DNA of 64,000 bases from Hyphomicrobiales bacterium (GCA_900469475.1 UBXG01000012.1:62001-126000); one strand, 5' to 3'; shown: positions 51,342-60,576, counted from the stretch's first letter. Numbers and translations are program-made. The notes: a model not told the origin generated them from the sequence alone.

Positions 51342-54300
51342 ACGCGCGCCCCAGTTTCCACGAACCCGTACCCTTCTTTGAGATCGGGGTGAGAACGAAT
51401 TTCTCCTTTCTCGAAGGTGCCTCGCATCCGGAGGAAATCGTGGCGCAGGCCGCCATTCTGAAACTTTCCGGATTTGGGATTGCCGACCGCAATTCGGTTG
51501 CCGGCGTGGTCAAGGCGCATGCGCATACCAAGCTTCTCCGGGAGAAGTACAAGGAGGGCATTGAGAAGAACCTGGAGCTTCAAGCGAAGGGCAAGCCAGA
51601 AAAGCCGCTTCTGAAGCCGGTCCCTTTCCAGCCTGGTGCGCGCCTCGTGTTTTCGGACGGTACACCTGACATTCTTGCCTATCCGGAAAACCGAAAGGGC
51701 TGGGCGCATCTCTGCCGGCTGCTGAGCGCCGGTAATCTGCGCGGCGAAAAAGGCGTATGCATCCTGAATGAAAGCGACCTCGTGGAATGGGGTGACGAGA
51801 TGATGCTGGCGCTGGTTCCCGAGGCTGAAAGCGTCGAGACGCAAGAGGGGCAGGAAAAGCTAGAGCAATGCCTCAAGCGGTTATGGATGCGCTTCGGCCG
51901 GAAGTTCCACATGGTCCTGTCGCCGGCCTATGACGGGCGGGACCGGATGGTCTTCGCCACGCTTTCCATCCTGGCGCAGCGCAATGGCGTGCGGCTGATC
52001 GCCAGCAATCAGCCGCTCTATCATGCGACCGAGCGCAAGCCGCTTGCCGATATCGTCGTTTCGATCCGCGAACATGTCCCGATCGCCGAGGCTGGTTTCA
52101 AACTGGCAGCGAACGCCGAGCGCTACATGAAGGACGCTGCCGAGATGGCACGTCTGTTCCGGGATTATCCGAAGGCTATCGCCAATACGCAGAAGTTTTT
52201 TAGCCGGCTTTCTTTTTCACTTGACGAGCTAAAACACAATTATCCCGACGAAAGCGTTCCTGGAGAGACCGTTGCGGAGACGCTGAAGCGGCTGACATGG
52301 GAGGGCGCCGAGTGGCGCTTTCCCGGAGGGATCCCGCCAAAGGTTTCGGCGCAGATCGAGCATGAGCTCAAGCTCATTCGGGAACGGCAATATGAGCCTT
52401 ATTTCCTGACGGTGCACCGCATCATGGAGTTTGCCCGCAGTGCGAATATCCTGTGTCAAGGGCGTGGATCGGCGGCCAATTCGACGGTCTGTTATTGCCT
52501 TCGGATTACCGAGGTCAATCCCGAATTAACAAGCCTGCTTTTCGAGCGCTTCATCTCGACGGAGCGCGAGGAGCCGCCTGATATCGACGTTGATTTCGAG
52601 CATGAGAAACGCGAAGAAGTCATTCAGTTCATCTACAGGCATTACAAAAAGGAGCATGCCGGGCTGACCGCGGCGGTCACCAGCTATCGGGCGCGCTCGG
52701 CCGGCCGCGAAGTGGCGAAAGCCTTCGGTTTGTCGGAGGATGTGCAGTCGGCCCTTGCAAGCGGTGTCTGGGGCTGGTCGACGGAGGAGCTGTCCGAGCG
52801 TGAGGCGAAGATTGCCGGCCTCGATCTCACGAACAAGACGACGCGCAACGTCCTTTCCTATGCCTCGACGCTGATGGGGTTTCCGCGGCACCTGACCCAG
52901 CATGTCGGCGGCTTCGTCATCACCCGGGATCGGCTGGATGAGGTCGTGCCGATCATGCATACGGCGATGGACGATCGCTACATGATCGAGTGGAACAAGG
53001 ACGATCTCGACAATCTCAACATATTGAAGATCGACGTGCTTGCGCTCGGCATGTTGACCTGTCTCGCCAAGGCTTTCGACCTCCTGCTGCTGCATTACGA
53101 TGTGAAGAAGGCGCTCGCCGATCTTGGGAGCAAGGAATATCCGGATGGCAAGCCGGTTTATGACATGATCTGCCGTGCCGATACGATCGGCGTCTTTCAG
53201 ATCGAAAGCCGGGCGCAGATGAGCATGCTGCCGCGTCTTCGGCCCCGCAAATTCTATGATCTGGTCATTGAGGTGGCGATCGTTCGCCCCGGCCCCATTC
53301 AAGGAGACATGGTTCACCCTTACCTTAAGCGGCGGGATGACGATCTTCACAAGCGGCCGATCGAATATCATCGTCCGGAGTTGAAGGCTGTTTTGGAGCG
53401 AACTTTGGGGGTTCCGCTGTTTCAGGAACAGGCGATGCAGATCGCCATTACCGCGGCTGGATTTTCGCCGGCCAAGGCCGATCGGCTGCGCCGGTCCATG
53501 GCGACGTTCAAGCGAACGGGGAAAGTGGACGAATTCAAGCAGGACATGGTCTCGGGCATGACCGCAAACGGTTACCCTCAAGATTTTGCCGAACGCTGTT
53601 TCAGCCAGATCGAAGGCTTCGGCGAATATGGTTTCCCTGAAAGCCACGCGGCGTCCTTCGCTCTGCTCGTCTATGCCTCGTCCTGGCTCAAGACCTACTA
53701 TCCGGATGTCTTCTGTGCGGCGATCCTCAATGCCCAGCCGATGGGCTTCTATGCGCCGGCGCAGCTGGTGCGCGATGCGCGCGAGCATGGCGTCGAGGTG
53801 CGGCCGGTGGATATCAATCGCTCCAGCTGGGATTGCCTGCTGGAGAAGGCGCGTTTCGATCCGGGCGCGATCGAGCCGCGCCATGCGTCGATGCGCGATG
53901 ATATCAAGACGCAATGTGCCGTCCGCCTCGGCTTTCGGCAGGCCAAGGGTCTGTCCGAGGAGGAGATGAACCAGCTCGTCGAGCGCCGGGGCGATGGCTA
54001 TCGATCCGTGCGCGATCTCTGGCTGCGCTCCGGGCTTGCCAAGGCGCAGATCGAGCGCCTGGCGGATGCGGATGCGTTCGGTTCCATCGGCCTCAGCCGT
54101 CGTGAGGCGCTTTGGGCTGTGCGGGCGCTCGATGCCGGCAGTGCCGCCGAAACGCTTCCCCTCTTCGATCTCGGCGACCATGCGGAGCTGCAGGTCGAGC
54201 CGGCGGTTACGCTGCCGGAAATGCTGCCTGGCGAGCAGGTCATCGAGGATTATCGCTATCTGTCGCTATCCCTGAAGGCGCATCCGGTTTCCTTCCTGCG

Positions 54301-54805
54301 TACCGATTTCGCCCGGCAGGGGATCGTGCAAAGCCGGGATTTGCCTGGTATCGCCAGCGGCCGCATGGTGACGATCGCCGGGCTGGTGCTGGTGCGCCAG
54401 CGGCCGGGTTCGGCCAAGGGGGTGATCTTCATGACGCTGGAGGACGAAACCGGTGTCGCCAATGCGATCGTCTGGCCGAAGAAGTTCGAGAAGTACCGTG
54501 CCATCGTCATGGGCGCGCGGCTGGTCAAGATCCGCGGCCGGCTGCAGAGCGAAAGCGGCGTTATCCATGTGGTGGTCGATCATATCGAGGATATGACACC
54601 GGCGCTCGGGATCCTGCAGCGGGAGGCGAGGCGTTTCGGCGTCAGCGATCGGGCGGATGAGACCTTGCGGCCGACCATGGATCACAGGGAGAAGCGGAAG
54701 TCTGTCTTTCTGGCGCCCTCTTCCGGTGAGGGGGCAGCGGCGGAGGGTCGCAGCCATGGGGCCGAAACGGCGAAAGTTATGCCGCGAGGCCGCAATTTCC
54801 ATTGA
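51338..54805 (+). CDS. dnaE2: Error-prone DNA polymerase DnaE2 (ImuC)
   Basis: 1155 residues from the ATG at 51338, which overlaps the imuB stop. DnaE2 is the C-family polymerase that performs translesion synthesis in SOS-induced cells. The PHP domain begins EIGVRTNFSFLEGASHPEEI. The catalytic aspartates are in PDIDVDFEHEKREE (about 415), preceded by CQGRGSAANSTVCY. The OB-fold segment MVTIAGLVLVRQRPGSAKGVIFMTLEDETG lies near residue 1010. The C-terminus ends PRGRNFH as usual, but residues about 1120-1148 contain a GC-rich stretch that looks like an inserted repeat. Confidence 0.96.
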   Translation: MNARPSFHEPVPFFEIGVRTNFSFLEGASHPEEIVAQAAILKLSGFGIADRNSVAGVVKAHAHTKLLREKYKEGIEKNLELQAKGKPEKPLLKPVPFQPGARLVFSDGTPDILAYPENRKGWAHLCRLLSAGNLRGEKGVCILNESDLVEWGDEMMLALVPEAESVETQEGQEKLEQCLKRLWMRFGRKFHMVLSPAYDGRDRMVFATLSILAQRNGVRLIASNQPLYHATERKPLADIVVSIREHVPIAEAGFKLAANAERYMKDAAEMARLFRDYPKAIANTQKFFSRLSFSLDELKHNYPDESVPGETVAETLKRLTWEGAEWRFPGGIPPKVSAQIEHELKLIRERQYEPYFLTVHRIMEFARSANILCQGRGSAANSTVCYCLRITEVNPELTSLLFERFISTEREEPPDIDVDFEHEKREEVIQFIYRHYKKEHAGLTAAVTSYRARSAGREVAKAFGLSEDVQSALASGVWGWSTEELSEREAKIAGLDLTNKTTRNVLSYASTLMGFPRHLTQHVGGFVITRDRLDEVVPIMHTAMDDRYMIEWNKDDLDNLNILKIDVLALGMLTCLAKAFDLLLLHYDVKKALADLGSKEYPDGKPVYDMICRADTIGVFQIESRAQMSMLPRLRPRKFYDLVIEVAIVRPGPIQGDMVHPYLKRRDDDLHKRPIEYHRPELKAVLERTLGVPLFQEQAMQIAITAAGFSPAKADRLRRSMATFKRTGKVDEFKQDMVSGMTANGYPQDFAERCFSQIEGFGEYGFPESHAASFALLVYASSWLKTYYPDVFCAAILNAQPMGFYAPAQLVRDAREHGVEVRPVDINRSSWDCLLEKARFDPGAIEPRHASMRDDIKTQCAVRLGFRQAKGLSEEEMNQLVERRGDGYRSVRDLWLRSGLAKAQIERLADADAFGSIGLSRREALWAVRALDAGSAAETLPLFDLGDHAELQVEPAVTLPEMLPGEQVIEDYRYLSLSLKAHPVSFLRTDFARQGIVQSRDLPGIASGRMVTIAGLVLVRQRPGSAKGVIFMTLEDETGVANAIVWPKKFEKYRAIVMGARLVKIRGRLQSESGVIHVVVDHIEDMTPALGILQREARRFGVSDRADETLRPTMDHREKRKSVFLAPSSGEGAAAEGRSHGAETAKVMPRGRNFH

Positions 54806-54875
54806 GATTGCGACCTTCGTATCGGGCAAAAGCTTCGGAACTCGGCCCGCGGACGAGATTCGAATCGTTTCTTTC

Positions 54876-54905
54876 TTGACAAAGAGCGTCTTCTTTAGCA
54901 GATAA
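54876..54905 (+). promoter_or_regulatory. Candidate sigma-70 promoter of bfd-bfr
   Basis: TTGACA at 54876-54881 and AGATAA at 54900-54905 are separated by 18 bases. They lie about 40 bases before bfd and just after the dnaE2 stop. No clear Irr or RirA box was found. Confidence 0.5.
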
Positions 54906-54944
54906 CAAGACAGCGGATGTCATGTTTGACGGACTGAGCGAAGA

Positions 54945-55256
54945 ATGCTGGTTTGCAGTTGTAATTACATCACCGACAAAGAAATCCGGGACGTTATCAA
55001 CGAGTTCCTTGATCAGGACTGTTGGCAGCTCATTGTTCCCGCCAAGGTTTATCACGCGATGGAAAAGCGCGGTCGTTGCTGCGGCTGCTTCCCGAATGTC
55101 GTTGATATCATTATACAGACAACCCAGGATTATCATGCCCGTCGCCACTCGACGGAAGCGGAAATATTTGATTTCATGTCCCGCCTGAAAAAATTCCATG
55201 AAGACAACAGGAGAGCGGACATTGAAAGGCGACAAAAAGGTCATCGAGCGGCTTAA
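54945..55256 (+). CDS. bfd: Bacterioferritin-associated ferredoxin
   Basis: 103 residues. Bfd carries a [2Fe-2S] cluster and donates electrons to bacterioferritin so that stored iron is released. The ligands are CSC at residues 4-6 and CCGC at about 45-48, in the CxC-x31-34-CxxC arrangement of the family. The basic C-terminal tail (KKFHEDNRRADIERRQKGHRAA) extends into the bfr reading frame. It starts at an ATG with a weak ribosome site. The gene is separated from dnaE2 by 139 bases and has its own promoter-like elements, so it is probably not part of the SOS unit. Confidence 0.92.
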   Translation: MLVCSCNYITDKEIRDVINEFLDQDCWQLIVPAKVYHAMEKRGRCCGCFPNVVDIIIQTTQDYHARRHSTEAEIFDFMSRLKKFHEDNRRADIERRQKGHRAA

Positions 55257-55707
55257 CGAGGCACTCTTCCTCGAGCTTGGCGCAGTCAACCAATATTGGG
55301 TTCACTACAGACTCCTCGAAGACTGGGGCTACACCAAGCTTGCCAAGAAAGAGCGCGCAGAATCCATCGAGGAGATGCAGCACGCCGATCGCCTCGTTGC
55401 CCGCATCATCTTCCTCGAAGGTCATCCGAACCTGCAGACGCTCGCGCCGCTGCGCATCGGTCAGAACGTCAAGGAAGTGCTGGAAGCCGATCTCGCCGGC
55501 GAATACGACGCACGCACGGCCTACAAGAAATCCCGCGACATCTGTCACGATGCCGGCGACTATGTGTCCATGAAGCTGTTCGAAGAGCTTCTGGCGGATG
55601 AGGAAGGCCATATCGACTTCCTCGAGACCCAGCTCGAACTGCTCGACAAGATCGGCGAAGCCAAATACGGCCAGCTTAATGCCGACTCCGCCGATTCCGC
55701 GGAATAA
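55222..55707 (+). CDS. bfr: Bacterioferritin
   Basis: 161 residues from a TTG at 55222. Bacterioferritin is a 24-subunit haem-containing shell that oxidises and stores iron. The start is set by the nearly invariant N-terminus MKGDKKVIERLNEALFLELGAVNQYWVHYR and by AGGAG eight bases before the TTG; the ATG at 55198 would add eight non-conserved residues. The ferroxidase residues (E18, E51, H54, E94, E127, H130 in the family) are represented by LELGAVNQY, EEMQHADRL, YDART and EEGHIDFL. The haem-ligand Met of Bfr is within the ARIIFLEGHPNLQ region by family pattern, though M52 is not confirmed. The first 35 bases overlap bfd. Confidence 0.93.
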   Translation: MKGDKKVIERLNEALFLELGAVNQYWVHYRLLEDWGYTKLAKKERAESIEEMQHADRLVARIIFLEGHPNLQTLAPLRIGQNVKEVLEADLAGEYDARTAYKKSRDICHDAGDYVSMKLFEELLADEEGHIDFLETQLELLDKIGEAKYGQLNADSADSAE

Positions 55708-55770
55708 GCGACATACTGGAGTGGCTCAGTTTTTAAATCTCTGAACCGCTCCATATCTTTGCTTTCACCC

Positions 55771-55806
55771 AATTCCAGGAAGAGCGCGAAAGCTTTTCCT
55801 GGAATT
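55771..55806. terminator. Bidirectional terminator between bfr and rppH
   Basis: AATTCCAGGAAGAGC and GCTTTTCCTGGAATT form a 15-base stem with one mismatch and a six-base loop, between convergent genes. Confidence 0.85.
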
Positions 55807-55844
55807 GCTTTATGAATCGGCCCTTCCGCGGCTGGCCTTCTTTT

Positions 55845-56384
55845 TCAGTCTTCGGCTTTCAGATTGGCCAGGTGACTGAATTCCGAAACCACCTGCTCGT
55901 AGACCGAGCGTTTGAAGGGAACGATCAGGTCGGGAAGTACCGCCATGGGCTTCCATTCCCATGCATCGAATTCCGGTTCGTGGCCGCCCGGTGGCGGATT
56001 GATGGCGATCTCGCCCTCGTCGCCGTCGAAGCGGAAGGCGAACCAGCGCTGCGTCTGGCCGCGGAATTTCCCCTTGAGGCCGATGCCGATCAGTTGCGGC
56101 GGAAGATCGTAATTGATCCAGCCCCTGGCTTCCGCGAGCAAGGTCACGGTTTTCATGCCCGTTTCCTCGTATAATTCGCGATAGGCCGCTTTCAGCGGGT
56201 CTTCGCCTTCGTCTATGCCGCCCTGCGGCATCTGCCAAAGCTGCGGCGAGCCGTCATATTCGGAATTGCCGACCGGAATGCGGTGTCCGGCCCAGACCAG
56301 GCCTTCCCGGTTCAGGATCATGATGCCGACACAGGGCCGGTAGGGCAGGTCTTCGGCTCTCACGGAGGCGTGGGGCGTGCTCAT
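55845..56384 (-). CDS. rppH: RNA 5'-pyrophosphohydrolase
   Basis: 179 residues from the ATG at 56384, preceded by GGAG; a longer frame through the upstream gene is rejected. RppH removes pyrophosphate from 5'-triphosphate RNA, which starts RNase E-dependent decay. The Nudix box is GGIDEGEDPLKAAYRELYEETGM (pattern GX5EX7REUXEEXGU) near residues 55-77, and the N-terminal YRPCVGIMILNREGLVWAGHRI is the usual RppH start. It stands 13 bases after the YibQ-like gene and is probably cotranscribed with it and ctpA. Confidence 0.95.
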   Translation of the reverse strand: MSTPHASVRAEDLPYRPCVGIMILNREGLVWAGHRIPVGNSEYDGSPQLWQMPQGGIDEGEDPLKAAYRELYEETGMKTVTLLAEARGWINYDLPPQLIGIGLKGKFRGQTQRWFAFRFDGDEGEIAINPPPGGHEPEFDAWEWKPMAVLPDLIVPFKRSVYEQVVSEFSHLANLKAED

Positions 56385-56397
56385 CTTTTTCTCCAGG

Positions 56398-57591
56398 TCA
56401 GGGGTGTTTGGGATCCTCGGCAAGCGCCGAGACCGCGACGACTTCGATACCGCGCATGGCGGCCTCCTCGCTCCATTTGCTGATGGCGTCGACGCTTTCA
56501 TCGAAGGCGGAAGCGACGCCGATCGCAGAGCCGTTACGGCGGGCGATGCGCTCGAGTTCGTCGAGTTTCCTGAGGATCGCGTCCTGCTGCAGCTCTCCAT
56601 CCAGCTGGATATCGGCAAAAGCGTGCGGCACTTCCAGCGTTTTCGAAAGCATTCCGGACTTCGATTGAGCGGATGAGCCGTCGTCCAGGAATAGCAGGCC
56701 GCGCTTGCCGATGTCGCGCAGCACGGGTTCCATGGCGCTGGGATTGGCAAGGAAGCGGCCGCCGAGATAGTTCATGACGCCGGTATAATTGGTGATCTTG
56801 CCCATCGCTTTATGCAAATTTTCAATATTCTTGGCTGATGACAGCGAGGTCAGCAGCGTATCCGGTCCGGGATTGTTGCCGGGATAGTCGAAGGGCTCGA
56901 ACGGCACCTGGATGAGGATCTCGTGGCCGCCGCGCCTTGCCTCCTGCATCCAGCGCTGCAGACTGTTGCCGCTGGCGGCAAAGGCAAGGGTGATTTCCTC
57001 CGGCAGCTTCTCGATGGCGCGTTGCGTGCCGGTCTGGCTCAGCCCAAGGCCGCTGACGACGATAGCGATACGGGTGCCCCGCGCGCCGGACCAGGGCCGC
57101 GCATATTGATCCATCGGCCGCAGACCGCTCGGCGAGGTGATCGGCAGCCTGCCGAAGGGCGAATCTTCCAGCAGGCTGTCATTCGGCGTTGCCGCCATGC
57201 GCGGATCCTGCCCCACCTGATTGGCGTTGATCAAGACCGGGCCGTTGCCATCGCGATTGCTGGGGCTGAACATGGTGACGACCGAACCGTCGCCGGTCGC
57301 CACGCGCGTGGTATTGGCGCCGGATTGCGGATCGACTTGGGTTAATCCGGCTTGACCGATTTGTTCGGTGCTCCCCGGTTTGGTTTCGGCTGCAGGTGCC
57401 GGATCTTCCTTCTCTGCCGTTTCGGCCGGCTGAGTCTTTTGCAGGGGATCGCGCATCAGCGCCGAATAGAGCGAAAAGCCGGCGATCGCGATCAGACAGA
57501 AGCCGCCGAGAATGCGTCCAAAGGGGATGGAGCGCCGCTGGCGGCCGGGGCCGCGATTCTGTCCCAACGGTGCATGCAAATCCGTTCCCAA
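56398..57591 (-). CDS. Divergent polysaccharide deacetylase family protein (DUF610/YibQ-like)
   Basis: 397 residues from a TTG at 57591. An N-terminal membrane anchor (about 28-45, RILGGFCLIAIAGFSLYSAL) is followed by an acidic proline-rich linker and a C-terminal deacetylase-like barrel. Signature segments are IAIVVSGLGLSQTGTQRAIEKLP, EILIQVPFEPFDYP and NYLGGRFLANPSAMEPVL. The family usually follows EnvC and CtpA, as here. Catalytic residues for a true deacetylase are not all evident. The MGTDLHAPLGQ-like N-terminus, usual in rhizobia, supports the TTG. Confidence 0.88.
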   Translation of the reverse strand: MGTDLHAPLGQNRGPGRQRRSIPFGRILGGFCLIAIAGFSLYSALMRDPLQKTQPAETAEKEDPAPAAETKPGSTEQIGQAGLTQVDPQSGANTTRVATGDGSVVTMFSPSNRDGNGPVLINANQVGQDPRMAATPNDSLLEDSPFGRLPITSPSGLRPMDQYARPWSGARGTRIAIVVSGLGLSQTGTQRAIEKLPEEITLAFAASGNSLQRWMQEARRGGHEILIQVPFEPFDYPGNNPGPDTLLTSLSSAKNIENLHKAMGKITNYTGVMNYLGGRFLANPSAMEPVLRDIGKRGLLFLDDGSSAQSKSGMLSKTLEVPHAFADIQLDGELQQDAILRKLDELERIARRNGSAIGVASAFDESVDAISKWSEEAAMRGIEVVAVSALAEDPKHP

Positions 57592-57809
57592 GCTTCAATC
57601 CACCCCAAGCGGAAAACTCTATTGGCCTCAAGCATATCGCTCACGGCGAAGCGGAAAAATGCCCGCGGCACTCAAAGTGCTAAAACATGAACAAGACTGT
57701 TCCGAGCGCCGTCGGATTCGAAGGCTGACCGAGAAGAGCGGAACAATACCCCTCGCCCCGCTTCCTCATCATGAACGCGCCGGGTCTGTTTCCAGCCCGG
57801 CGCCAATCC

Positions 57810-59138
57810 TTACTTGGAGGAAACCGCCTTTTCGGGGTTCGGCGGGAAAGCTGGATCCGTCTTCGCGCCACGCAGCAGGTCGAGCGCGTAGTTGAGCTGG
57901 ATATCGTCCTTCGGATCCGGCGGCACATAGGCCGAAGAGCCGGAGCCCTTGTCGGTCTCGCTCTGGCCCTTGATGTGGCCCGGCAGGCTCGATTCGCCTT
58001 CCGTCGTCAGCTTGCCCTTCAGATCGTCGGGAAGCGGCTGGTCGACCTTGATGTCAGGCGTGATGCCGGTGCCCTGGATCGAGCGGCCCGACGGCGTGTA
58101 GTAGAGCGCCGTCGTCAGGCGCAGCGCGCCGTTGCCGTCGCCGAGCGGGATGATCGTCTGGACAGAGCCCTTGCCGAACGACTGTGTGCCGAGCACGGTG
58201 GCGCGCCGCAGATCCTGCAAGGCGCCTGCGACGATTTCCGAAGCCGAGGCCGAGCCGCCGTTGGTGAGCACGATGATCGGCTTGCCATCGGTCAGGTCGC
58301 CTGGGGTGGCGTTGAAGCGCCGGGTTTCATCCGGATTGCGGCCGCGTGTCGAAACGATCTCGCCGCGCTCGAGCACGTCATCGGCTACATTGATCGCCTG
58401 ATCGAGCAGGCCGCCCGGGTTGAGACGTAGGTCGAGGACGTAGCCCTTCAGCTTGTCGGCCGGGATATCCTTCTTGATCTTGGCGATCGCGGCTTCGAGA
58501 TCCGGGGTCGTCTTTTCGGTGAAGGAGATGATGCGGATATAGCCGACATCGCCGCCTTCCTCGCGCGACTTGACGGCGGCAACGGCAATCACGTCACGGA
58601 TGACAGTGAGCTCGATCGGCTTGTCGGCGCCCTTACGCAGCAGCGTCAGCTTGATCGGCGTCTTGACCGGGCCGCGCATCTTTTCGACGGCGTCTTCCAG
58701 CTTCAGGCCGCGGACGGACTGGCCGTCGATGGCGGTGATATAGTCGCCGGCAAGGACGCCGGCCTTGGCGGCAGGCGTATCGTCGATCGGAGTGATGACC
58801 TTGACGAGATCGTTATCCATCGTCACTTCGATGCCGAGACCGCCGAACTCACCCTTGGTCTGGGTGCGCATGTCTTCCGCATCCTTGGCGTTCATGTAGC
58901 TCGAATGCGGGTCCAGCGAAGACAGCATGCCGTTGATGGCGGCTTCGACGAGCTTGTCTTCCTGGGGAGGAGTCACATACTGCGCGCGGACGCGCTCAAA
59001 GACGTCGCCGAAAATCGACAACTCCTTGTAAGTGGAAGTGCCAGCGGCTTCCGCCGGCGCTACCGCCGAGTAGATAACGCCCATCGCGGTCGCACCCATC
59101 AATGCGCCGACGAGAACAAGAGAAGCCCTACGTATCAT
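57810..59138 (-). CDS. ctpA: C-terminal processing protease (S41 family)
   Basis: 442 residues from the ATG at 59138; the longer frame to 59288 overlaps the envC-like gene and is not supported. CtpA is a periplasmic serine protease that trims or degrades envelope proteins. A signal peptide (SLVLVGALMGATAMGVIYSAVAPAEA), a PDZ domain at about 80-170 and the S41 catalytic domain are present. The catalytic Ser is in GGSASASEIVAGALQD and the Lys in TQSFGKGSVQTIIPL. The start overlaps the envC-like gene by 11 bases. CtpA-EnvC pairing in alphaproteobacteria suggests control of peptidoglycan hydrolases. Confidence 0.95.
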   Translation of the reverse strand: MIRRASLVLVGALMGATAMGVIYSAVAPAEAAGTSTYKELSIFGDVFERVRAQYVTPPQEDKLVEAAINGMLSSLDPHSSYMNAKDAEDMRTQTKGEFGGLGIEVTMDNDLVKVITPIDDTPAAKAGVLAGDYITAIDGQSVRGLKLEDAVEKMRGPVKTPIKLTLLRKGADKPIELTVIRDVIAVAAVKSREEGGDVGYIRIISFTEKTTPDLEAAIAKIKKDIPADKLKGYVLDLRLNPGGLLDQAINVADDVLERGEIVSTRGRNPDETRRFNATPGDLTDGKPIIVLTNGGSASASEIVAGALQDLRRATVLGTQSFGKGSVQTIIPLGDGNGALRLTTALYYTPSGRSIQGTGITPDIKVDQPLPDDLKGKLTTEGESSLPGHIKGQSETDKGSGSSAYVPPDPKDDIQLNYALDLLRGAKTDPAFPPNPEKAVSSK

Positions 59139-60576
59139 TGCGTGCCTTTCCAGTGTCTTTGGAGGTCCACCAGGGCCGAGAATCGACTGGTTTTCCATCT
59201 TTTCGGAATTCAATGTAAAGCGTTGGCCGATCCGTTTCCAGCGCCAATGCGGTCGCGCTCGCGACTCTTTTTTGGCCCATGGTGGCAAGCGGCTCGCCAG
59301 CGAAGACGAATCTGCCCGGGCGCGTCTTGATCGCGTCCATGCCGGACAGCACCATGTGATAGCCGTCGCCCGTATCCAGGATGATCATCTGTCCGTAGCT
59401 GCGAAACGCGCCGGCATAGACGACCGTGCCGTCGGCGGGAGCCGTGACGAGTGCTTCCGGGCCGGTCGCAACGGTCAGTCCCATCGCGGTGTGGCCGGTG
59501 CCATCGTCGTCGCCGAATTGGCGGAGAATATCGCCCGCCACGGGCAACTCCAACTTTTTCTTCAGGTCTGAGAAGGGATATGCGGGCGTAATGCGGTTTT
59601 TATCGGGCACGCCGTTCTCGGCAAGGGCCTTCGCCTGCTCGCGCTGCTGTTCGCTCATCTGCGCCCGGCGCGCCTCTTCCGCGCGGGCAGCAGCGGCAGC
59701 GTCGCGCACGGAGCCGATCTGACTTTCCAGCGAGGCGACGAGCCCTTCCAGGCTGGTTGCCTGGCCCGCCAGCTCTTCCGCGCGCTTGCGCTCCGCCTCG
59801 AGCTGGGCCGTATTTTCCTTGCTGTGCTTGTCGTTCTCCGCAATCAGCAGATCCATGCGCCGCTCCTCCTCCAGACTGTTGGTCACGGTGGCGGTGAAGC
59901 TGGCCTTTTCGGCGGCGGTATCGGCCTGCAACTTGCTGAGATCGGTCAGATCGGCGATGAGCTTGTCCGTCTCCTTACGCATTCCGGGCACGACGGCGCC
60001 GAGAAGAATGGCGCTGCGCACCGAGGCGAGCGCATCGTCCGGCGTTACCAGCAATGCCGGCGGCGGATTGCGTCCCATGCGCTCGAGAGCACCCAGCACT
60101 TCGGCCAGCAGGGCGCGACGATCATGCAGGGAAGCGCGGATCTTATCCTCCTTGACGGCAAGATTCGTCAGCGTCTTCTCACTCTGCTGGATCTTGCGAT
60201 CCAAGTCCTTGCGGCGGGCGGCGCTGTCGATCAGCGCCTGGCGCAGGCTGGCAGTGCTCTTGTCGAGGGAAGCGATGCTGTCTTCCAGTTCCTTCGTCTT
60301 GCCGGACGAAAGACCGATCGTCTTAGAAAGCGCATCGAGCTGCGCGCGGGTTTCGTCGCGCTTGCGGGCAAGGTCCGCCGCCGGGTCAGGCGCCTCCTGC
60401 GCGGACGGCGGTGTAGAAGAGCGATCGTCGGGTGCTTGCGCAGCGATGGCATCGGCTTCCTGGGCGAGGGCGACGTTCTCTTGGGAAAAAGGGCCTGCCA
60501 TATAGACGCCCATGCCGAGCGTTGCCGCCAAAGCCGGCAGCACGATACGCGAGAGCATGGGCGGGGCTTTTCTCAT
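59128..60576 (-). CDS. Murein hydrolase activator, EnvC-like, degenerate LytM domain
   Basis: 482 residues from the ATG at 60576. A signal/anchor segment (about 9-30) is followed by a long coiled coil from about 60 to 310 and a C-terminal LytM (M23)-like domain. Metal-binding residues of active M23 enzymes seem lost: the HxxxD site reads GHTAMGLTVA, and the HxH site reads YHMVLSG. This fits EnvC/NlpD-type activators, which lack catalysis and switch on amidases at the septum. It overlaps ctpA by 11 bases. The amidase partner is not in this window. Confidence 0.9.
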   Translation of the reverse strand: MRKAPPMLSRIVLPALAATLGMGVYMAGPFSQENVALAQEADAIAAQAPDDRSSTPPSAQEAPDPAADLARKRDETRAQLDALSKTIGLSSGKTKELEDSIASLDKSTASLRQALIDSAARRKDLDRKIQQSEKTLTNLAVKEDKIRASLHDRRALLAEVLGALERMGRNPPPALLVTPDDALASVRSAILLGAVVPGMRKETDKLIADLTDLSKLQADTAAEKASFTATVTNSLEEERRMDLLIAENDKHSKENTAQLEAERKRAEELAGQATSLEGLVASLESQIGSVRDAAAAARAEEARRAQMSEQQREQAKALAENGVPDKNRITPAYPFSDLKKKLELPVAGDILRQFGDDDGTGHTAMGLTVATGPEALVTAPADGTVVYAGAFRSYGQMIILDTGDGYHMVLSGMDAIKTRPGRFVFAGEPLATMGQKRVASATALALETDRPTLYIEFRKDGKPVDSRPWWTSKDTGKARNDT

